This document shows, piece after piece, positions 10,981-24,161 of a DNA stretch of 64,000 nucleotides. Made by a program: the position numbers and the translations under genes. The first letter of the stretch is position 1. Each line of letters begins with the position of its first letter. Under the pieces are notes generated by a model. It had not been told where the DNA came from. It was given only the letters and a program-made list of their open reading frames with translations, and made no database searches. The DNA comes from Xiphydria camelus. Lineage: Eukaryota > Arthropoda > Insecta > Hymenoptera > Xiphydriidae. The stretch spans positions 2,425,501 to 2,489,500 of the forward strand of contig OY783193.1 in assembly GCA_963678675.1 (NCBI GenBank), given 5' to 3'.

Positions 10981-13416
10981 TACCGAGATATCAGTATTTT
11001 AGCGTACCTACAGAGTGAGTTGCTTAAGGAGTAGAATTTGTGTATGGCCTAAAGCATCGGGATATTCCATCGTGTCCCCCTGCTTGGTCAAGTTTTTCAT
11101 CATTTCATACACTGATCTTCCCTATCAGGCAACTCAGTCTGCATAATAATCGGTGTCTCGGCGACACTTTTCACGGGGTTTAACAGACCCTGTAGCAGCA
11201 GCGGCACGGCTATTGCAATTTTCGGTCAGCCGCCCCAGTCGACTGCGGAAACACGCGTGCCTCTTGACACCTCCTTTCCCCGGCGAAGTAGCGGGGAAGC
11301 TCGCGGAGAACCGGCGCCGCGTGTTCGTGCGTGTATAATGTTGCGACCACAGGCTCCCGACCCCGGCAGCGCGACTCGCACGCGATTACACCGCGGGCGC
11401 CTGCCTCACGTTCTTCTCAGCCGGAAAAACGCTTTATTCAACAAGCAGGTCGTAAACTCGTCCGCGTGCGAGAGCCCGTGGTGCGAAGTGCCCAGGAAGC
11501 TGCGCGAGTTTAATTACGAATTCGTGCTTTTAAATCGCATACACTTCTCCGTTATTCCACCTCTGGATGATACACATCTTTGAAGAGGTAATAGTTATTT
11601 TCGTTTTATTAGGGCGTGAAGCGCCGTTTCTAACGAGTGTGAAGTTAGAACGGCGCGAAACAACCGAATAACGAATTCTATTTTTTGCCACCAAGTGTCA
11701 AATACGAGGTTGACGATTTCACGCACTGCGCAACTTTTCACGAATTGGTGTGTGAAAGATGATTTCACATGCGTCGAGGACGCCCATGAAACCGAGTATT
11801 TGACACTGAGTGACAAAATAATCTTTGAAGCGTGCGGCTGCGAGACGACGCGTGCGACTCGATCTTCAATTGATTTCGCCAGACGAGAAACAAGAAGGAA
11901 AGAGAAAAATGAAAATAACGAAAAGTAACGATAATGTGACGAATACTGCGATGAACGGTAAAAATAAGTTGAGGTAAAAATACGTAAAAGTAAAAATAAG
12001 TGGAGGTGGAAATAAAGAAAGAGAAGCTTCGATTTCCTTTGAAATTGAAGCCACCGTACTGATATTCTCGCGTATCAGTGCGCGAGAGTGACGCGCGCAG
12101 GGAAGTTCGCGAGGACGGACGAAAGAGCGCGTAAGCAAAGACTCTCTGACAAAGTCTTCGCGTAGGTACACGCCGCCGTCCGGGGTGTCGGGTAACCGTG
12201 ACGCGAGAGCAGTCAGTGTCACGTTACGGAGAGGTAAAACCATCGACCCGTTATCGGCGGGTGCTATCGAATGGATCTTTTCGGGAGGCGAATCCATCCC
12301 CCATTGATATACGAGTATACTTGGCCGGGATTAGAAATTCGTTTGATCTTCGCTTTTTTTCCGAGGGGAATGCGTTTTATTCGAATCGTTCGCTGCTGTT
12401 ATTACGAAGACGGCCGAGAGCGTCCTCTCGGCCGAGCCGTGCGCGTCACGGGAAGCTTTCTCTTCCGGATTTAACGCCCGCGATGCGCGGCGTTTCCGAC
12501 GGCACGTAGAGCGGTAGACTATATTCGTCGAACTCCGGGGACGGCGGAAGTCGTTTATTTACAGGCCGAATCATTTCCATAGATAGATATCCGCGTAGGT
12601 GCGTGTCGAGCGCAGTGGCGACGGTGGGTTTAGTGGAAACGTTTCGAGCGACACCTCGCGCGCGCGCTCGCGCACCTCCCTCTCCCACGTAATCGCGCGC
12701 GAGCGCTATCGCTCTCGATCCCTCCTTCCGGTTCTCGAGATACGCGCTTCCGTTGTACTTATCGCGTTGGATCCTTGAGCCGTAAACACATTTTTTAATT
12801 GCCCCCTATACGCGAACGGGAATAGGAATAGGTGAGGAGATACATGAATTATTATATCAATACAGATATTTATGCAGATTTGTCCTTATCAATTTTCATT
12901 TCAGTTTGCCAACAAAATTGTGTGAATTTAGAAAAAGTAAAACCTACTTCGCGATATATGGACTATCGATGAAGCAGTCTGGCGAAAATTCGGACAATTT
13001 ATTCTGGGATTGAACATCGAGACGAATGTAGCTCCGGTGTATACTGTGCTACGTAGGAGTTGAAAACGCATTCGCAGATACATACGCGCGTATGTATTTA
13101 ACGAACGAACATTCGACGCGACTCGATTTATATCCGATCGGAATCGGCTTCGAGGCGATTTTTCATTCTCTGCGATTCTTTCGTTCGTACGCGGAAATGA
13201 CCGGAAATTGAACGTTCGACTGTGACTCGCGTAGAGATGGACGGAAAAAGAAGGGAGAGAGAGAAGAGCGTTCTGCGTCGCGCGCGTGTAGCGTATATCG
13301 GGGCGAATTTTTATGTAAATAACGTTGGCTCTGAAAAATACGGAGAATAAAATCTCGAGCGCACTTGACTAACGCGGAAGGTGTGAAATACATACACATA
13401 TATTTCTGTACATGTA
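10981..13416. other. No gene recognised
   Basis: CG-rich mixed sequence. Frames such as 11257-11583 plus and 11866-12297 minus have no recognisable domain. An A/G-rich stretch lies at 11880-12030, with near-repeated AAAAATAAGTGGAGGT-like words at 11960-12010. Confidence 0.45.
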
Positions 13417-13620
13417 CACTGTAGACAAAATTGGTATTAAATTCAATATAATGCTATATAAAGCTTTTATCCAATACTTGATTGTGAAAATTAATAAACC
13501 CCGTTATGAAATTTATAACAGGAATTTTATAAGGAAATATATTAATTTTAATAATTACATATTGGAAAAAAGCTTTATACAACAGTATGTTAAAAGTATA
13601 GGTACCATTTTTTTACAGTG
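13417..13620. mobile_element. Palindromic A/T-rich MITE, CACTGTA tips
   Basis: The left end CACTGTAGACAAAATTGGTA pairs with the complement of the right end (CACTGTAAAAAAATGGTACC). Inner arms share TATAAAGCTTTT and CCAATA words. Flanks are TA on the left and CA on the right. The 13412-13690 plus frame covers it and is not a gene. Confidence 0.82.
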
Positions 13621-14476
13621 CATGCATGCGGAGATTTTATTAGGTGCAAAAATAATTACCTCCCATTATAATACATCGGCTTGCAATTAAATAGTGAGTG
13701 TACACAATTCTGCGGTATATGCAAACTCGCGAATTCGGGTTTAATATTTACTCTCGCGCTTGCACGCGTGTACGAGCGCGTGCCCGCGCAACGGGGGGCT
13801 ACTATTTCGTCGCGCTCGTTGTGTACACGCGATATTTGCATTGCATAATTAAATAAATCGCCCCGCGGAATTTACCTCGCGCGCGCACTTTTTATCGCAC
13901 GCGTGGCGCCACGTCCTTTTCGCGGTGCTGCCGCGGGCAACGAGTGCTGGCGTTTTCGCTTTGCTTTCGCGAGGAAAAAAGAGACGCGCGATATAAAGTG
14001 CCATCCAAAATCGAAGGACGTCTTAAGAGAGCAACGTTTCCGTCGATAAATTAGACGGAGCTCATCGAACCCGTCTCACCTTATTCGGGGATTCGACTGC
14101 GAGAAAAAAAAAGTAGTCCGACGGGGAGAGACCATAAAGAACGGGTTGCTAAGCTCTTCCAGGAAATTCGAGACAAAGGTGGAATCCTCAAATGATTCAA
14201 CCGGACGATTACCGTGTCAGCAGTGAACTCGTGACGGGACGACGGTGATATCATCGCGCGGGGAACACGTGGTCGGACGATGAGAGTGTATTTTCGGATT
14301 ATTAAGCGGGACGACGACCACCGGGCTTCACACCGGTTGTTACACTTCATCCCTCTCCTTTTTTCTTCTCTTCTTCTCGCCTTTCTCACCATTTATCTCT
14401 CTCTCCGCGCCGATGAATAGGATTTGATTGGAGATCGTAGGGCCTCGACCGATCGTATTACAACTCGCGTTCATCT
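13621..14476. other. No gene recognised
   Basis: CG-rich sequence with CGCG-rich words and TTAATTTAAATA-like A/T patches. The 14081-14392 minus frame is low-complexity Arg/Lys-rich. Nothing supportable. Confidence 0.45.
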
Positions 14477-14727
14477 GTGCGATAAAATTGGTATTTGTGT
14501 GCTCGGACGTAAGAATTCTGTTTTTTTTTTTTTATCGCGAACTCCAATATCCTTCGGTGGAATTTCGGGATGGTGCTTGACGACGCATTTCTCAATACCC
14601 CACCTATATCCGTGCAATAAAATTGGTATTCGTTCGGGTGGGGATTTTTTTCTTCTTTTTTCGGGAACTCAAATATCCTTCCGTGAAACTTCGGGAGGAT
14701 GCACGATCGACGATTTATTTCTCGATA
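14477..14727. repeat. Diverged tandem duplication, 135 bp period
   Basis: Unit 1 begins at 14477 (GTGCGATAAAATTGGTATT) and unit 2 at 14612 (GTGCAATAAAATTGGTATT). Both then have a T-rich run, a CGNGAACTC word, AATATCCTTC and a TTTCGGGA word in the same order. Unit 2 is cut off by the inverted-repeat element starting at 14726. The overlapping frames on both strands come from this duplication. Confidence 0.8.
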
Positions 14728-14973
14728 TATGGAGGGTTCAGAAGCCAATCAGTGTAAGTCAAATTTCCACAAGATACATATTTCAAAGGCGTTTGTAATT
14801 TTCATTTAATTTCAATGGAAGAAACTCTCTTTGGGTATTTTTTTTCAATAAAAAGTTTGTTTGAAACCGATGTAAAAAGTGGTATTTTTCATTTGTGACA
14901 ACTTGAAAATATTCAATTATCTCGTTAACTTATTTGACGACTTACACTGATTGGCTTCTGAACCCTCCATATA
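14726..14973. mobile_element. Inverted-repeat element with TATGGAGGGTTCAG tips
   Basis: The outer ~34 bases on each side are perfect inverses (TATATGGAGGGTTCAGAAGC on the left, then CAATCAGTGTAAGTC). The TATA on each side is consistent with TA target duplication, as in Tc1/mariner-type elements. The interior is A/T-rich and non-coding. Confidence 0.88.
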
Positions 14974-15175
14974 GCAGCCGATAACTATCAGAACCAACGA
15001 TCTGTCCAGTGTTTTTTTTTCCATCGAGTTTGACAAGTATGGATGGTAGTTCAGATATACATCGACTTTGAATTTTTTACGCGTCGAGAAATATGCATTT
15101 TTCTAGCTCTCATTATTTCGCGAAACGCCGCGGGCCAAGCGTTCGTCGTCATTGTCATGTTACATTTAATTGCAA

Positions 15176-15200
15176 AGAGAGAGAGAGAGAGAGAGAGAGA
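15176..15200. repeat. (AG)n microsatellite
   Basis: A 25 base uninterrupted AG run. Confidence 0.95.
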
Positions 15201-15344
15201 TCATCGCATGATGAAAGAGCCGATGACTCGATTCACCAAAAGCACCTGTGCGCGAAATAAGTTATGTAAAACGACTTTCGCGAAAGTTAATATAACAACC
15301 GTTATAGCCTCTCCTTTCTCGACTCGCGCTCTACTGCCCTCCCA

Positions 15345-15368
15345 CTCCTCCTCCTCCTCCTCCTCCTC
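15345..15368. repeat. (CTC)8 trinucleotide repeat
   Basis: Eight uninterrupted CTC units; produces a Ser run in the overlapping 15043-15405 plus frame. Confidence 0.95.
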
Positions 15369-16689
15369 GTTTCTGGTTAATGTTTCCTGCAGTCGTCGTT
15401 TTTAACGACACCCACAACCGTACGTCATGTACAGGGTGTTCCGTTTTTCCGCGCGATTAATATATTTCGAAATTCAGCGTGGATAACGGGACGATACTCG
15501 CCAAAGTTGACCACGCTAATCGATGTTCTGCGCGAGAGAAAATCAATTTCCAAAATTGTAAAAGAGAAAACGAAATGAATTTCGCGACCGGAAGCACCCT
15601 CCGAATCGCGAGGCTCCAACGACGTCGTCAGGAGTGTTCGACTGTATACACGAATGAGTAGCTGGAATTGCAAGCGACGTTATACGATACATTGTATACG
15701 ATTGTATACGTATATATGAGACACTTCCAAAGAGCCGTTGTCGACCTACAACTCCACCGTTTCCTCTCCCGCTTCACTCCTCCATCAACCCCACCACCAC
15801 CACCTCCCCCACCACCACCACCTCCCTCGTACCGTCGAGATGCCGTCGCAGTCGCGGCGCTGCTGACTCGACCGGCTGCAATAACGGCGTATCTGTCGAT
15901 CGTAAATTAAACCGCGCGGTAATAAAAGGCTCCTCAAAATATTACACATTATATTTAGGAACGCGCGGTGGTCCGCGTTTCGCGTTGCAATAAGTTGCAA
16001 AAACTGAACGGCATCGAGGTCAAAGTAGAACGTAGTTGCGATAAAGTTGCGGAGGCCGGAATATCGTCCGATACTCCGGCAGCGCCGTTATCAGCGATCC
16101 CGACTCAAGTTCCTTTGACAATTTTGTCATAGGTACACGTATCTCCGTCGCGCGGCAAGTTCGTTTCTCACGCTCTCTTTCCGTCTCGCCGGTCACTTCG
16201 GACGTTTCTCGCGGGGTTTCGTCGTCGATTACGGGAAACCTGCGAACAGGTGCTCGCGCTATCTCAATCGTCCGGAGAACGCCGTCTTTTTCCCGCCCCT
16301 CCGACGTCGTTCCTCCTCGGACGCCTATATCCAGCGAGTCGTCGACGACAACAACGTCCGGAATATCTCGCAAAGCGCACCGGAAGGGCGCGCGCGGGGG
16401 GAGAACTCGAAAGTGCAAAACAAGCGAATAAAAGCGTAATGGGGCAGCGGCTAGTGGTGGGAGGGGCGCGGTGGGGGTGTGCGAGGTTCGTTCGTATTCT
16501 CAACTTTCAGTAACTCGCGCCGCAGTCGAATACAATGGCCGCGCAAAGTTCCGCGGGAACTAAACAAGTTTATTTAGCTCACCTACCTCCCACCGCCCGA
16601 ACGGAGCCCCGCCCGACCACCCACCTGCAATAACGGCAAGTTTTCCGAAAGTTTCCGACAGATTAACGATTATTGGAATTGTTGAAGTT

Positions 16690-16694
<5 letters not shown>

Positions 16695-16724
<30 letters not shown>
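16695..16724. repeat. (AG)15 microsatellite
   Basis: A 30 base uninterrupted AG run; gives a Ser-Leu stretch in the 16560-16976 minus frame. Confidence 0.95.
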
Positions 16725-16726
<2 letters not shown>

Positions 16727-17333
16727 GAGGGATGGAGAAGCAGTCTTCGTGGGGTGGAGAGGGTGGAAAGAGGGCCGAAGGAGAAGAGGAAGGGCTGAAT
16801 ATTGGAGCTTCCATTGGAGCGAGCGAGAGCCAAGGCGAGAGGGGCGGACGTGTGATGCAGGACGGTCGATATCTGGGAAGATTGGATCTGATCTCTTCGA
16901 CGAGATCGACCGTCGTTTCTCTCTTTTCGCTCTCTAGACCTCTACGTCGCTCGGAAAGCCGACGATGGGTGGACAAAAATGTAAATGCTCTGCAGAGGCA
17001 CCCGTAATGATAAATTCCCTGAAAACACTCGACTTGGCGAGTTACCGTAGCTCCGTGTCACAGCGTAGATGCGGTGTGCAAAGTCGCATCGCTCGTTCGC
17101 CTCCCTTTCCGAGAGCACCAATCATCCGTGCCAAAGATGGGGATAACCAGATAAGCAACGGAAAAACACATCTCGGCTCGCTCTAATTTCACGACCACTC
17201 TCTCGCTCGTACGTACTCGCGAAAGCGCAGTCGGCGGTCTAACGAGCTCGGAATATTGATGCGCGCGCGCGCGCGCGTGGGGCTCTGGTTCCTTTCCGGG
17301 TGTCGATCGCAAGAAGTTCCACGTGGAAAACCC

Positions 17334-17353
17334 GGGGGGGGGGGGGGGGGGGG
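17334..17353. repeat. G homopolymer, 20 bp
   Basis: Twenty consecutive G after CCC. One of several G or C homopolymers of 11 to 21 bases in this window. Confidence 0.95.
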
Positions 17354-18128
17354 TTCGGAAGGAGAGATTGGAACTAGAATTTCAAGAGTCTCAAGACGAC
17401 GTCAATTAATGATAAAAAGCTTTCACCGAGGAGTTCGCTTCGGTTAGGATTATCGCGTTGATTGCGCATCTTTAACGAAAGTCGATGTAACGCTTTTTTC
17501 AAGATAATATTCCGTGCTACAAAAAAGCCTTATACAAACATCGGCCAGAGTTCATAGGTAACGAGATAACAGCGCCGGAATCTCAGCGATTGTACGACAG
17601 GCGAGATACGTCTTTCATCGCGTCATTTTTCGTCTCGACGCCACGGGAAGATGATATTTTCTTGATTCGAAAAAGCGTAGAATCCCGCTCCCGCCGATTT
17701 TCGTTCTCAGCGCGAGTCCCCGCGGGACTCCGAAGCGGCTGGCGCTCGAGAAAATTCAATTAAACCCGCGCAGATCCCACTCGAAGTCACGCGCGTGCGC
17801 ACGTGTCGCGATCGTGCGTGATCGAGTGTTTGCGGTGGGCCTTGTGTGTACGCGCGGCCATTACACGCGCGTTTACACGCGCGAGTGCGTGCGCTCGCAT
17901 GGATAACGAGGAGGAGGTGGTGGAACAGGTTGGATTAAACGTGAAAGAGAAGAGGGCTGCACCGGGAGGGGAAAAAGAGATTCGAACCCCACTGTGTGTA
18001 CGTACCTCTTTGGATTACCTGTTGAGAACGATGGCACAGGGGGCGAAACCGTCCTAACTGTATTTTAATCCTGTAGTCAGTTCGCCCAAAAATCCGTGCC
18101 TTCTAAATTCTCAATATACAACTCATTT

Positions 18129-18322
18129 CACTGACAATGAGAAAAACGATCGGTTGCGTTAACCAAACGTTTGGTCGAAATATTTGTATCGGGACAGCAA
18201 ACTTTTGATCACGACAAATAAACGTTGCGGGTTGTGGCAACGTACCTAATGTTCCTAAAATGTCCAGTCGCGACAACTTGATGCATGGTTAACGTTACTA
18301 TTAATCATTTCTGTGTTCAGTG
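18129..18322. mobile_element. Diverged inverted-repeat element, CACTGA tips
   Basis: The left end CACTGACAATGAGAAAAACG then GTTAACCA aligns with the complement of the right end (CACTGAACACAGAAATGATT ... GTTAACCA). The interior shows partial mirrored words (ATCACGACAAA, GTCGCGACAACTTGAT). The arms are diverged and flanks (TT, TC) do not match, so this is an old copy at best. Confidence 0.45.
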
Positions 18323-20448
18323 TCCCTTTCTAAATACTTTCCTTGATCAACCTTCGCTTCAGCAGAGTGGCATTTTTGTTTCAATAACGAAACACACTAT
18401 CGAGAAACGAAAGAGCAAGAGAGACTGAAACATCGATGTCTGATCTCCGGAGGGGGTTGCACCCGCAAAAAGGTGGCGCCGAGGACCGCTAGCTACGGGG
18501 TTGCCCCGGGAAGTTCTCTCGAATCGGATTAGGCTAGGTTGGGTCGCGTCAGGGGGATGGCCTACTCGCGGCAGCTGCGATCCACGCTCCAATAACCAGG
18601 CAAATACCGCGTGCCGCGCACCGTTTGTCAAGTGATTGAGCGCTGTCCCGCGCAACAAACACTCGGAATTAATACCTCGGCCGCTGAGTAAAGTAATGAG
18701 GTAGATAAATAATCGCCACGGGAAAGTAGGCAGAGTGGATGTACGGGTCGTGCGCGCGAGTATGGGTATGGGTATACACCTAGCGTATACGCGGTGTTAC
18801 TTGTGATTTACGGGGGTTATTAATTTTTAATGCCGGCGTGCCCATGCGCCTATAGCGCCAATCGGCGCGCCTTCGCGTGTAACGTCTCGTAAGTGCAGCG
18901 TGTCGTGAGAGTACCTATCTGCTTGTACCTAGCCGCGCGGTATGTAAGTAGGTACCTGCCGACCACCGCTTGTAGGTACGTACAGTCGGTATCAACACGT
19001 CGTACCTGCAGCCTACGTGTCTCTTTATAGGTGTGCCACCTATCTGTCTGATTGCTGCATGCAAGTGACGTGGGATGCAAGTGCACCCGAGGTGGATTTG
19101 GATATTGGATCGCTCCGGGGTCTTTTTGTTGTTATCGCGTACAGTGGTGATAAGGGGAACCGTGTCGAAGAGCTGACGATCGAAGTTCTGATCGGATAAC
19201 GTGTGGCGAATGAAATATTTCGCCTGAAATGATCGAAATCTCTAGAATCTCTGATATTTTGTCGCGCATTGATGGCGAAAAAGATAATTGCGAAGATCGT
19301 TGTCTCGAACGAAATCTAAAATATCAGCGATTTTACGTTTAGCGGTGTTTCTTTGAGATTTCGGTTTTTTTTTTCGTCGATGCATCATCGTCGACCTGTG
19401 TTAAATTGGCCGTCTGAGTTTCGAGAATCGAAAACTTTTTTTCACGTCTCGCCCTCTCTTCGTTTGCGCTTGATCACGTTCCACTTGTGACAGATGAAGC
19501 ACAATCAATGGCAATCGAAGCGCAAGTGATACGTCGGGAAAAAAAATTTATTTCTGACATTTTTGGAGGGCCAACTGCACACAAGTCCAATCCTCGGTAC
19601 AGCGCTTACTTTCACCACCTTCGGCTGCACCCTCGCCTACAGCTGATCCATTGTAATAAATAATGTGCACTCGCAAACTAAAATAAAAGCCACCGGGTTT
19701 CAATTAGCAAGAGTGCAGAGCGCGCCTTCCCATCGAAGCCAACGATTTTCGAGTTTAACTGCCGCTCGAACGTCGATTATTCTAATAGGCGTTTCGGGCA
19801 CACGAGTGGCTTTTAAACACTTGAGCCGAACCGCATTATAATCAGTGCTTAACGGAGTCGCTCGTGTATGCGTATATGCGCGAGGTTTCAAGGGAAATTG
19901 CCAGTTTGACGAAGCACCGCGTGTTCGCCACCGTGTTATTCTAAGTTATTAATTAGTAATTGAATGGCTCGGTGCGGTACATGTGGCTCAATACCCCCGG
20001 GGAGTAAGCGCAGGGTGGCATCTGTCGATTTTGGTTTTACCGGGGTGGTTTGCGTTACCCCGGCCCTCTAGGCACTCTCGATGGTCCCGCGACCCCTGAT
20101 AAGCTCCAGGGAGCATTTCGAGGAATTTACTAATTTTCTAATTCGTCCGGAGAACCCCTCTTTCTGCCTCTTTCTATTATGTTTCCCCTCGTCGTCGGTC
20201 GCTCCCTCCTTTTCGAACAATCGACCGTGATCAAAGCGACTCTGAGCTATCAGATCATCTTGGTGCTTTGAAGAGATTCTGAAAAATGATCGGCTCCGTT
20301 CCAGCAGTCTCTCTCGCATATATTTTTGTCGGGCTATTGAGAAAAGAAGGGTCCAGATCGAGAATGACAAAATTGCAGCAAAATCTGGTCAACTGTTTAT
20401 AACGTCGATCCTGAAATATAGTTTTTTTCCCCCATATCTCGATTAGTT
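18323..20448. other. No gene recognised
   Basis: CG-rich mixed sequence. The minus frame at 18359-18658 has a Gly/Pro/Arg-rich stretch (GPRRHLFAGATPSGDQ) that might be a fragment of a dispersed repeat, but nothing here confirms it. The rest shows scattered A/T patches. Confidence 0.4.
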
Positions 20449-20791
20449 GATATCTTGAAGGAAATTTAAAGTATTAGTGTCTCTGTACCGCGCGAGAAAA
20501 TATTTTCTTTTTCAACAAAAAATCATTGATATTCCGCGTTTCATCGAGGTTTCCTTAATGAATCTGATATTTTCAGAACCAGCACGACAAATTACATCGA
20601 ATAAGAACGGGCGAGAACCCGATTCCAGGGATTTCGATTTTTGCGAAAATATTAAACCCTTGACGTTTTTTCAATTTTTCGCAAAAATCGAAATCTCTCG
20701 GGTGTATCGTTGGACCGCCCTGTCTTTTATATATTTTTTGCGTGATTTGCGAAAATCACTATTATTGGGACGATATCTCGAAGGACATATA
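20449..20791. repeat. Degenerate dispersed repeat with a 20 bp perfect hairpin
   Basis: Contains GATATCTTGAAGGAAATTTA at 20449 and CGATATCTCGAAGGACATAT at 20770, and a perfect hairpin with arms 20630-20649 and 20676-20695 (GATTTCGATTTTTGCGAAAA). Similar ATCGATATCTTGATG and GAGATATTGATG words occur at 42490-42720 and near 2300, suggesting one old family. The class is unknown. Confidence 0.5.
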
Positions 20792-23540
20792 AGGTGACGG
20801 CAATTTTGTACAATATGTAGGTACTATCGGAACGAGCCGTAACGGTGTCCTTTCGCGAGTCAATAAAAAAGATCCGCCCTCGTATTCCATAAAAACTCTT
20901 CTAAAACTATGAAGTATACACGTACGTACATACACCATTCGCGCTTTCGCGTGTGGGTATATCCGGAGAACGCATCGGAACTGGATAGCCGCGCGGGAGT
21001 GCATATCCACCGTGTACACGTATAAAGTAATAGAGGGTGGAACCGGGGCGGCATAAGAGTGTATATCATGCAGTTTATTATGCGGCCACCGGGTATATGG
21101 CACGGAATGAAGTATATACGCTGTATATCTCCTTTATGGCAACCATTAACATATTTTTTGCCGTTTGTATTACCATACAATAGTAGCGAAAATATTATAA
21201 ATTATGCTCGTAAATCAAAGAGGGGTGGCTGCGGGCCCGGAGGAGTTCGGGAGAGGAGATGAAAGACAGGGCGGCGCGGAGGGTGGAGCGGGGAGGGGCT
21301 GCTACCTCGGGTTGCACACGCGGAATTTCTCTTTGTTGCATCCGCGGCGCGACGCGTCCGTCGATCTCGTAAAATCTGACCTAACGCGTCGGACACGCGG
21401 TTTTTCGTGAAGCGCGTGGATCGGACTTTTTTCCCCTTCATTTTCGCACCGCTTCGCTTCGTTTTCGTGCGTGGAAAGAGGAAAGGGTGGGAGAGAGTGG
21501 ATGACGCGGACGATCGAAACTGTTTCGGAGAAAGGCACGCTGCCGCGAACGGTTTCGTTTCGGTAGTCTGAGACAAAGTAGCAGCTCCACCGCGTGTCGA
21601 AACGACGCGAGACACGTGACAGGTGCCTCGCTGTGTTCGTTCACTCGCTCGCTCAATCTTGCCTCATGCGAATGGATACATGTAGACACGGTTTCATAAG
21701 GGGCGAATGAATGAAGAAGACACGCACCCGCGTGAAAACGCGTCAGTGATGATTGCAATTATGAAAAGACCCGTTCGTTCGCCTCTTCGCATAATTATAT
21801 CCAAGAGATTCTGGTCGTCTGTCTCGTCTTTCCTCCCCTTCTCTCTTGTTCCTCGGGGAAAAAAAGACGGAGTGCGGAAATCGCGAAGAAAATGATCATA
21901 CATTGTTTCAGCGCTGCGGTTATACATGCTCTCGTATTGTCTCGTGGCAAGCGAAACAAATTGCGAGGCTCTCTGCAGCTTTCTTGCCCCCGCGCGGTGC
22001 ACGTGTGCAATAATTCCGCGTAGACGTTGCTCGATATCGAGTTGCATTTATTAAATGCCGAGTACGGAGTATCGAATTGTACAGGAGACAATCGAGACAT
22101 CGAAGACGAAGGTGGAGATGAAAATGTACACGAGAGCTCCGCGCTGGCAGTTGTCAGTCGACTGACTCCGAAACGGGCAGCACTGGGTGTACCGCTAAGT
22201 AACGGTGTTGTTGAACTTCGTTATTACCGGCCACGAGACGCCCGCAGAGACGCTCCTCCGGTTCGTTCAGCCGCTGCGCGACGAGATGATTACAATTTGG
22301 AACGCTTACGGCACTGGGAGGAAAATACAGTCGAATCAACTGTGTATACTTCAAATACAATCAACTCCCCATCGCCCATAAATCACAGTTAGCAGGACCA
22401 TTAAGCTCTGGCGGAGCAGAGCGTAGTCATTGTTATGGAAATGCATGTATTTCGTACGCGTACCAACCTCGTAATTGTGATTGGAGGTGCATATTTTTTT
22501 ATTTCGTCACGACTGGTGCACCACTCTATAACTAGCTCGAGAAGTTCTTGATTCGATTTCGTAATTCCGATACTGCATTTCAATTCGATCTGTCTTTCGA
22601 CTTGTCGTCGCGAAGAAAAAGACTAATTCACCTCAACATTGACCGTCATCCTTTAGCGCACGGATTTCTTTTCGATACCACTCCTGCAATGCCATTTAAA
22701 CGGTTTCGAATGTTGTCTCATCAATTAACTCTGTATCGGTCCGGGCAAAGTTTAGCAACACCATAGAAACAATATTTTTTGGAAGTTTATAATGACAAAT
22801 AGCTCAAGTAACAATTGTAAGTTACGCATTAAAGAAAATTACAATTATGTGTGTCGTGATGGCCAAATCCTATTAGTATAACGAATTTTATGAATATTTG
22901 TGTCTAAAGAAACGTGTAACTATTATATGGTTACAGAAACCGATACAGGGTTAAGTATTTATCATATTTTTTTCTTCGCACTCTCAACGTCGAGCCTCAA
23001 TTACCTACCAGCGCGAATTACCCGCACGGACGAACGGTCCCGATTTTAACTCCGCAGATAATTCCTCAAAGTCATTTTCTGTCCGACGAGCGCTGAATTA
23101 CGAGCAAGCACAGTTCGACAGCTCCTTTCTCCTCCGCGGCATTTTAAACCGCCTCCCACGAACCGTGCGTGGCATTACAACGCGCCTGTACACAGACGAG
23201 AGGTTACACTTTTACGAACGACCCCTGGATTTTACGCGTTGCTCGACGATTCTGGTCATTGTTCGCCCTCGTCCGCGTGAGTGATTTACGCCGACGTGGA
23301 TCGCGCGTCGTTTCTCATTTTACGCCAATGCGTGTTACTAGCTCGGCGCGGTCCTGAGTTATTAACTGGCCGCGCGCGCGCGAGTCTCTCGGTGCTGCTG
23401 ATTCTGGTCGAACCGCGGGCTTCTGCCAAGTCTTCTCGAATCGCGTGGCCCTTGCTGGCCGACAGTGGCTCCAGACGCAATTGCATTAAAGTGTGCGAGC
23501 CTGCGGATCTTTTCTCGTATTGCGACGAGAAGATTTTCCG
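20792..23540. other. No gene recognised
   Basis: CG-rich unique sequence; frames on both strands (for example 21202-21615 minus, 21694-22047 minus, 22027-22392 plus, 23281-23637 plus) overlap and lack domains. Nothing supportable. Confidence 0.45.
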
Positions 23541-23560
23541 GATGGCTCGCGTAAAAAAAA

Positions 23561-24161
23561 AGTATGGCGGAAGTCTAAGACAAATTGAACCAAAAAACTG
23601 TGGCTACGGATCGTATCCGGGATTTTCAGTTGGTTGACAAGGTGCTCGTCAATTAGAGTTCAGTTGTTTGTACGGGGTTGTGCTGTAATCGATGTCTGTT
23701 CTTGTCAGTTGATGTTATTTCAATCAATTATGCCACTAAACTCTTTAATTGGAGCTTAAAACTCTTAAATTTTCGATTTATTTCTCTTTCATCGCTAGTT
23801 TACTTCGTTGTTTATATATTTATATTTTGGCTTTTATATTTCTTATATTTTTTGTCGGATATTTTCTTTGTAAGCTTTTCTGTCGTGTGCTCCGAGGGGA
23901 TCCTGTCTCAGAGCGGATAAATTTCCTTCTTTTTCTTCTTCTTAATTATTACTAATGAATTACTATATTCCCCAGTATTGAACAAGTCATTCTAATTTTA
24001 TAACGAAGAACCCACACAACAGAATCAAATCAAAAAGTTAGAGGAAGTCGAGTAAATTTTACTTTCCAGCCGATATGAAAAGCTTGTCTGGCTGAAAATT
24101 CGGGGATACGATTCGTAACCATACCTTTTTAGTTCAACTTTTCCCAGACTTCCGCCATACT
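23561..24161. mobile_element. ~600 bp inverted-repeat element, AGTATGGCGGAAGTCT tips
   Basis: From 23561 the sequence AGTATGGCGGAAGTCT then A/T-rich, ATCGTATCC and GATTTTCAG words is repeated inversely from 24161 leftwards over about 80 bases with scattered mismatches. The interior is T-rich on the plus strand (23740-23950) and encodes only hydrophobic chance peptides. ATGGCT words just outside both ends suggest the element may extend about 15-20 bases further. Confidence 0.75.

Larger units (their letters stand above)
14974..18128. other. CG-rich unique sequence with many microsatellites
   Basis: No gene recognised. Besides the microsatellites listed separately it has a CCA/CCT-rich tract (15789-15826) that reads as poly-Pro, and a CGCG run near 17261-17277. 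A frame with an ATG at 17899 and acidic residues has no recognisable domain and lies on low-complexity sequence. Confidence 0.45.

Noticed and set aside
13412..13690. 92-codon plus-strand frame
   Set aside because: Coincides with a palindromic MITE (13417-13620).
15431..15460. ACAGGGTGTTCC word as a transposon end
   Set aside because: Common terminal word in arthropod elements, but no partner end or target duplication found here.
17941..18040. tRNA-like B box (GGTTCGAATC on the minus strand near 17980)
   Set aside because: No matching A box or cloverleaf could be laid out around it.
18359..18658. Minus frame with GPRRHLFAGATPSGDQ as a possible dispersed-repeat peptide
   Set aside because: Cannot be confirmed without a database search; no structural hallmark of a mobile element nearby.
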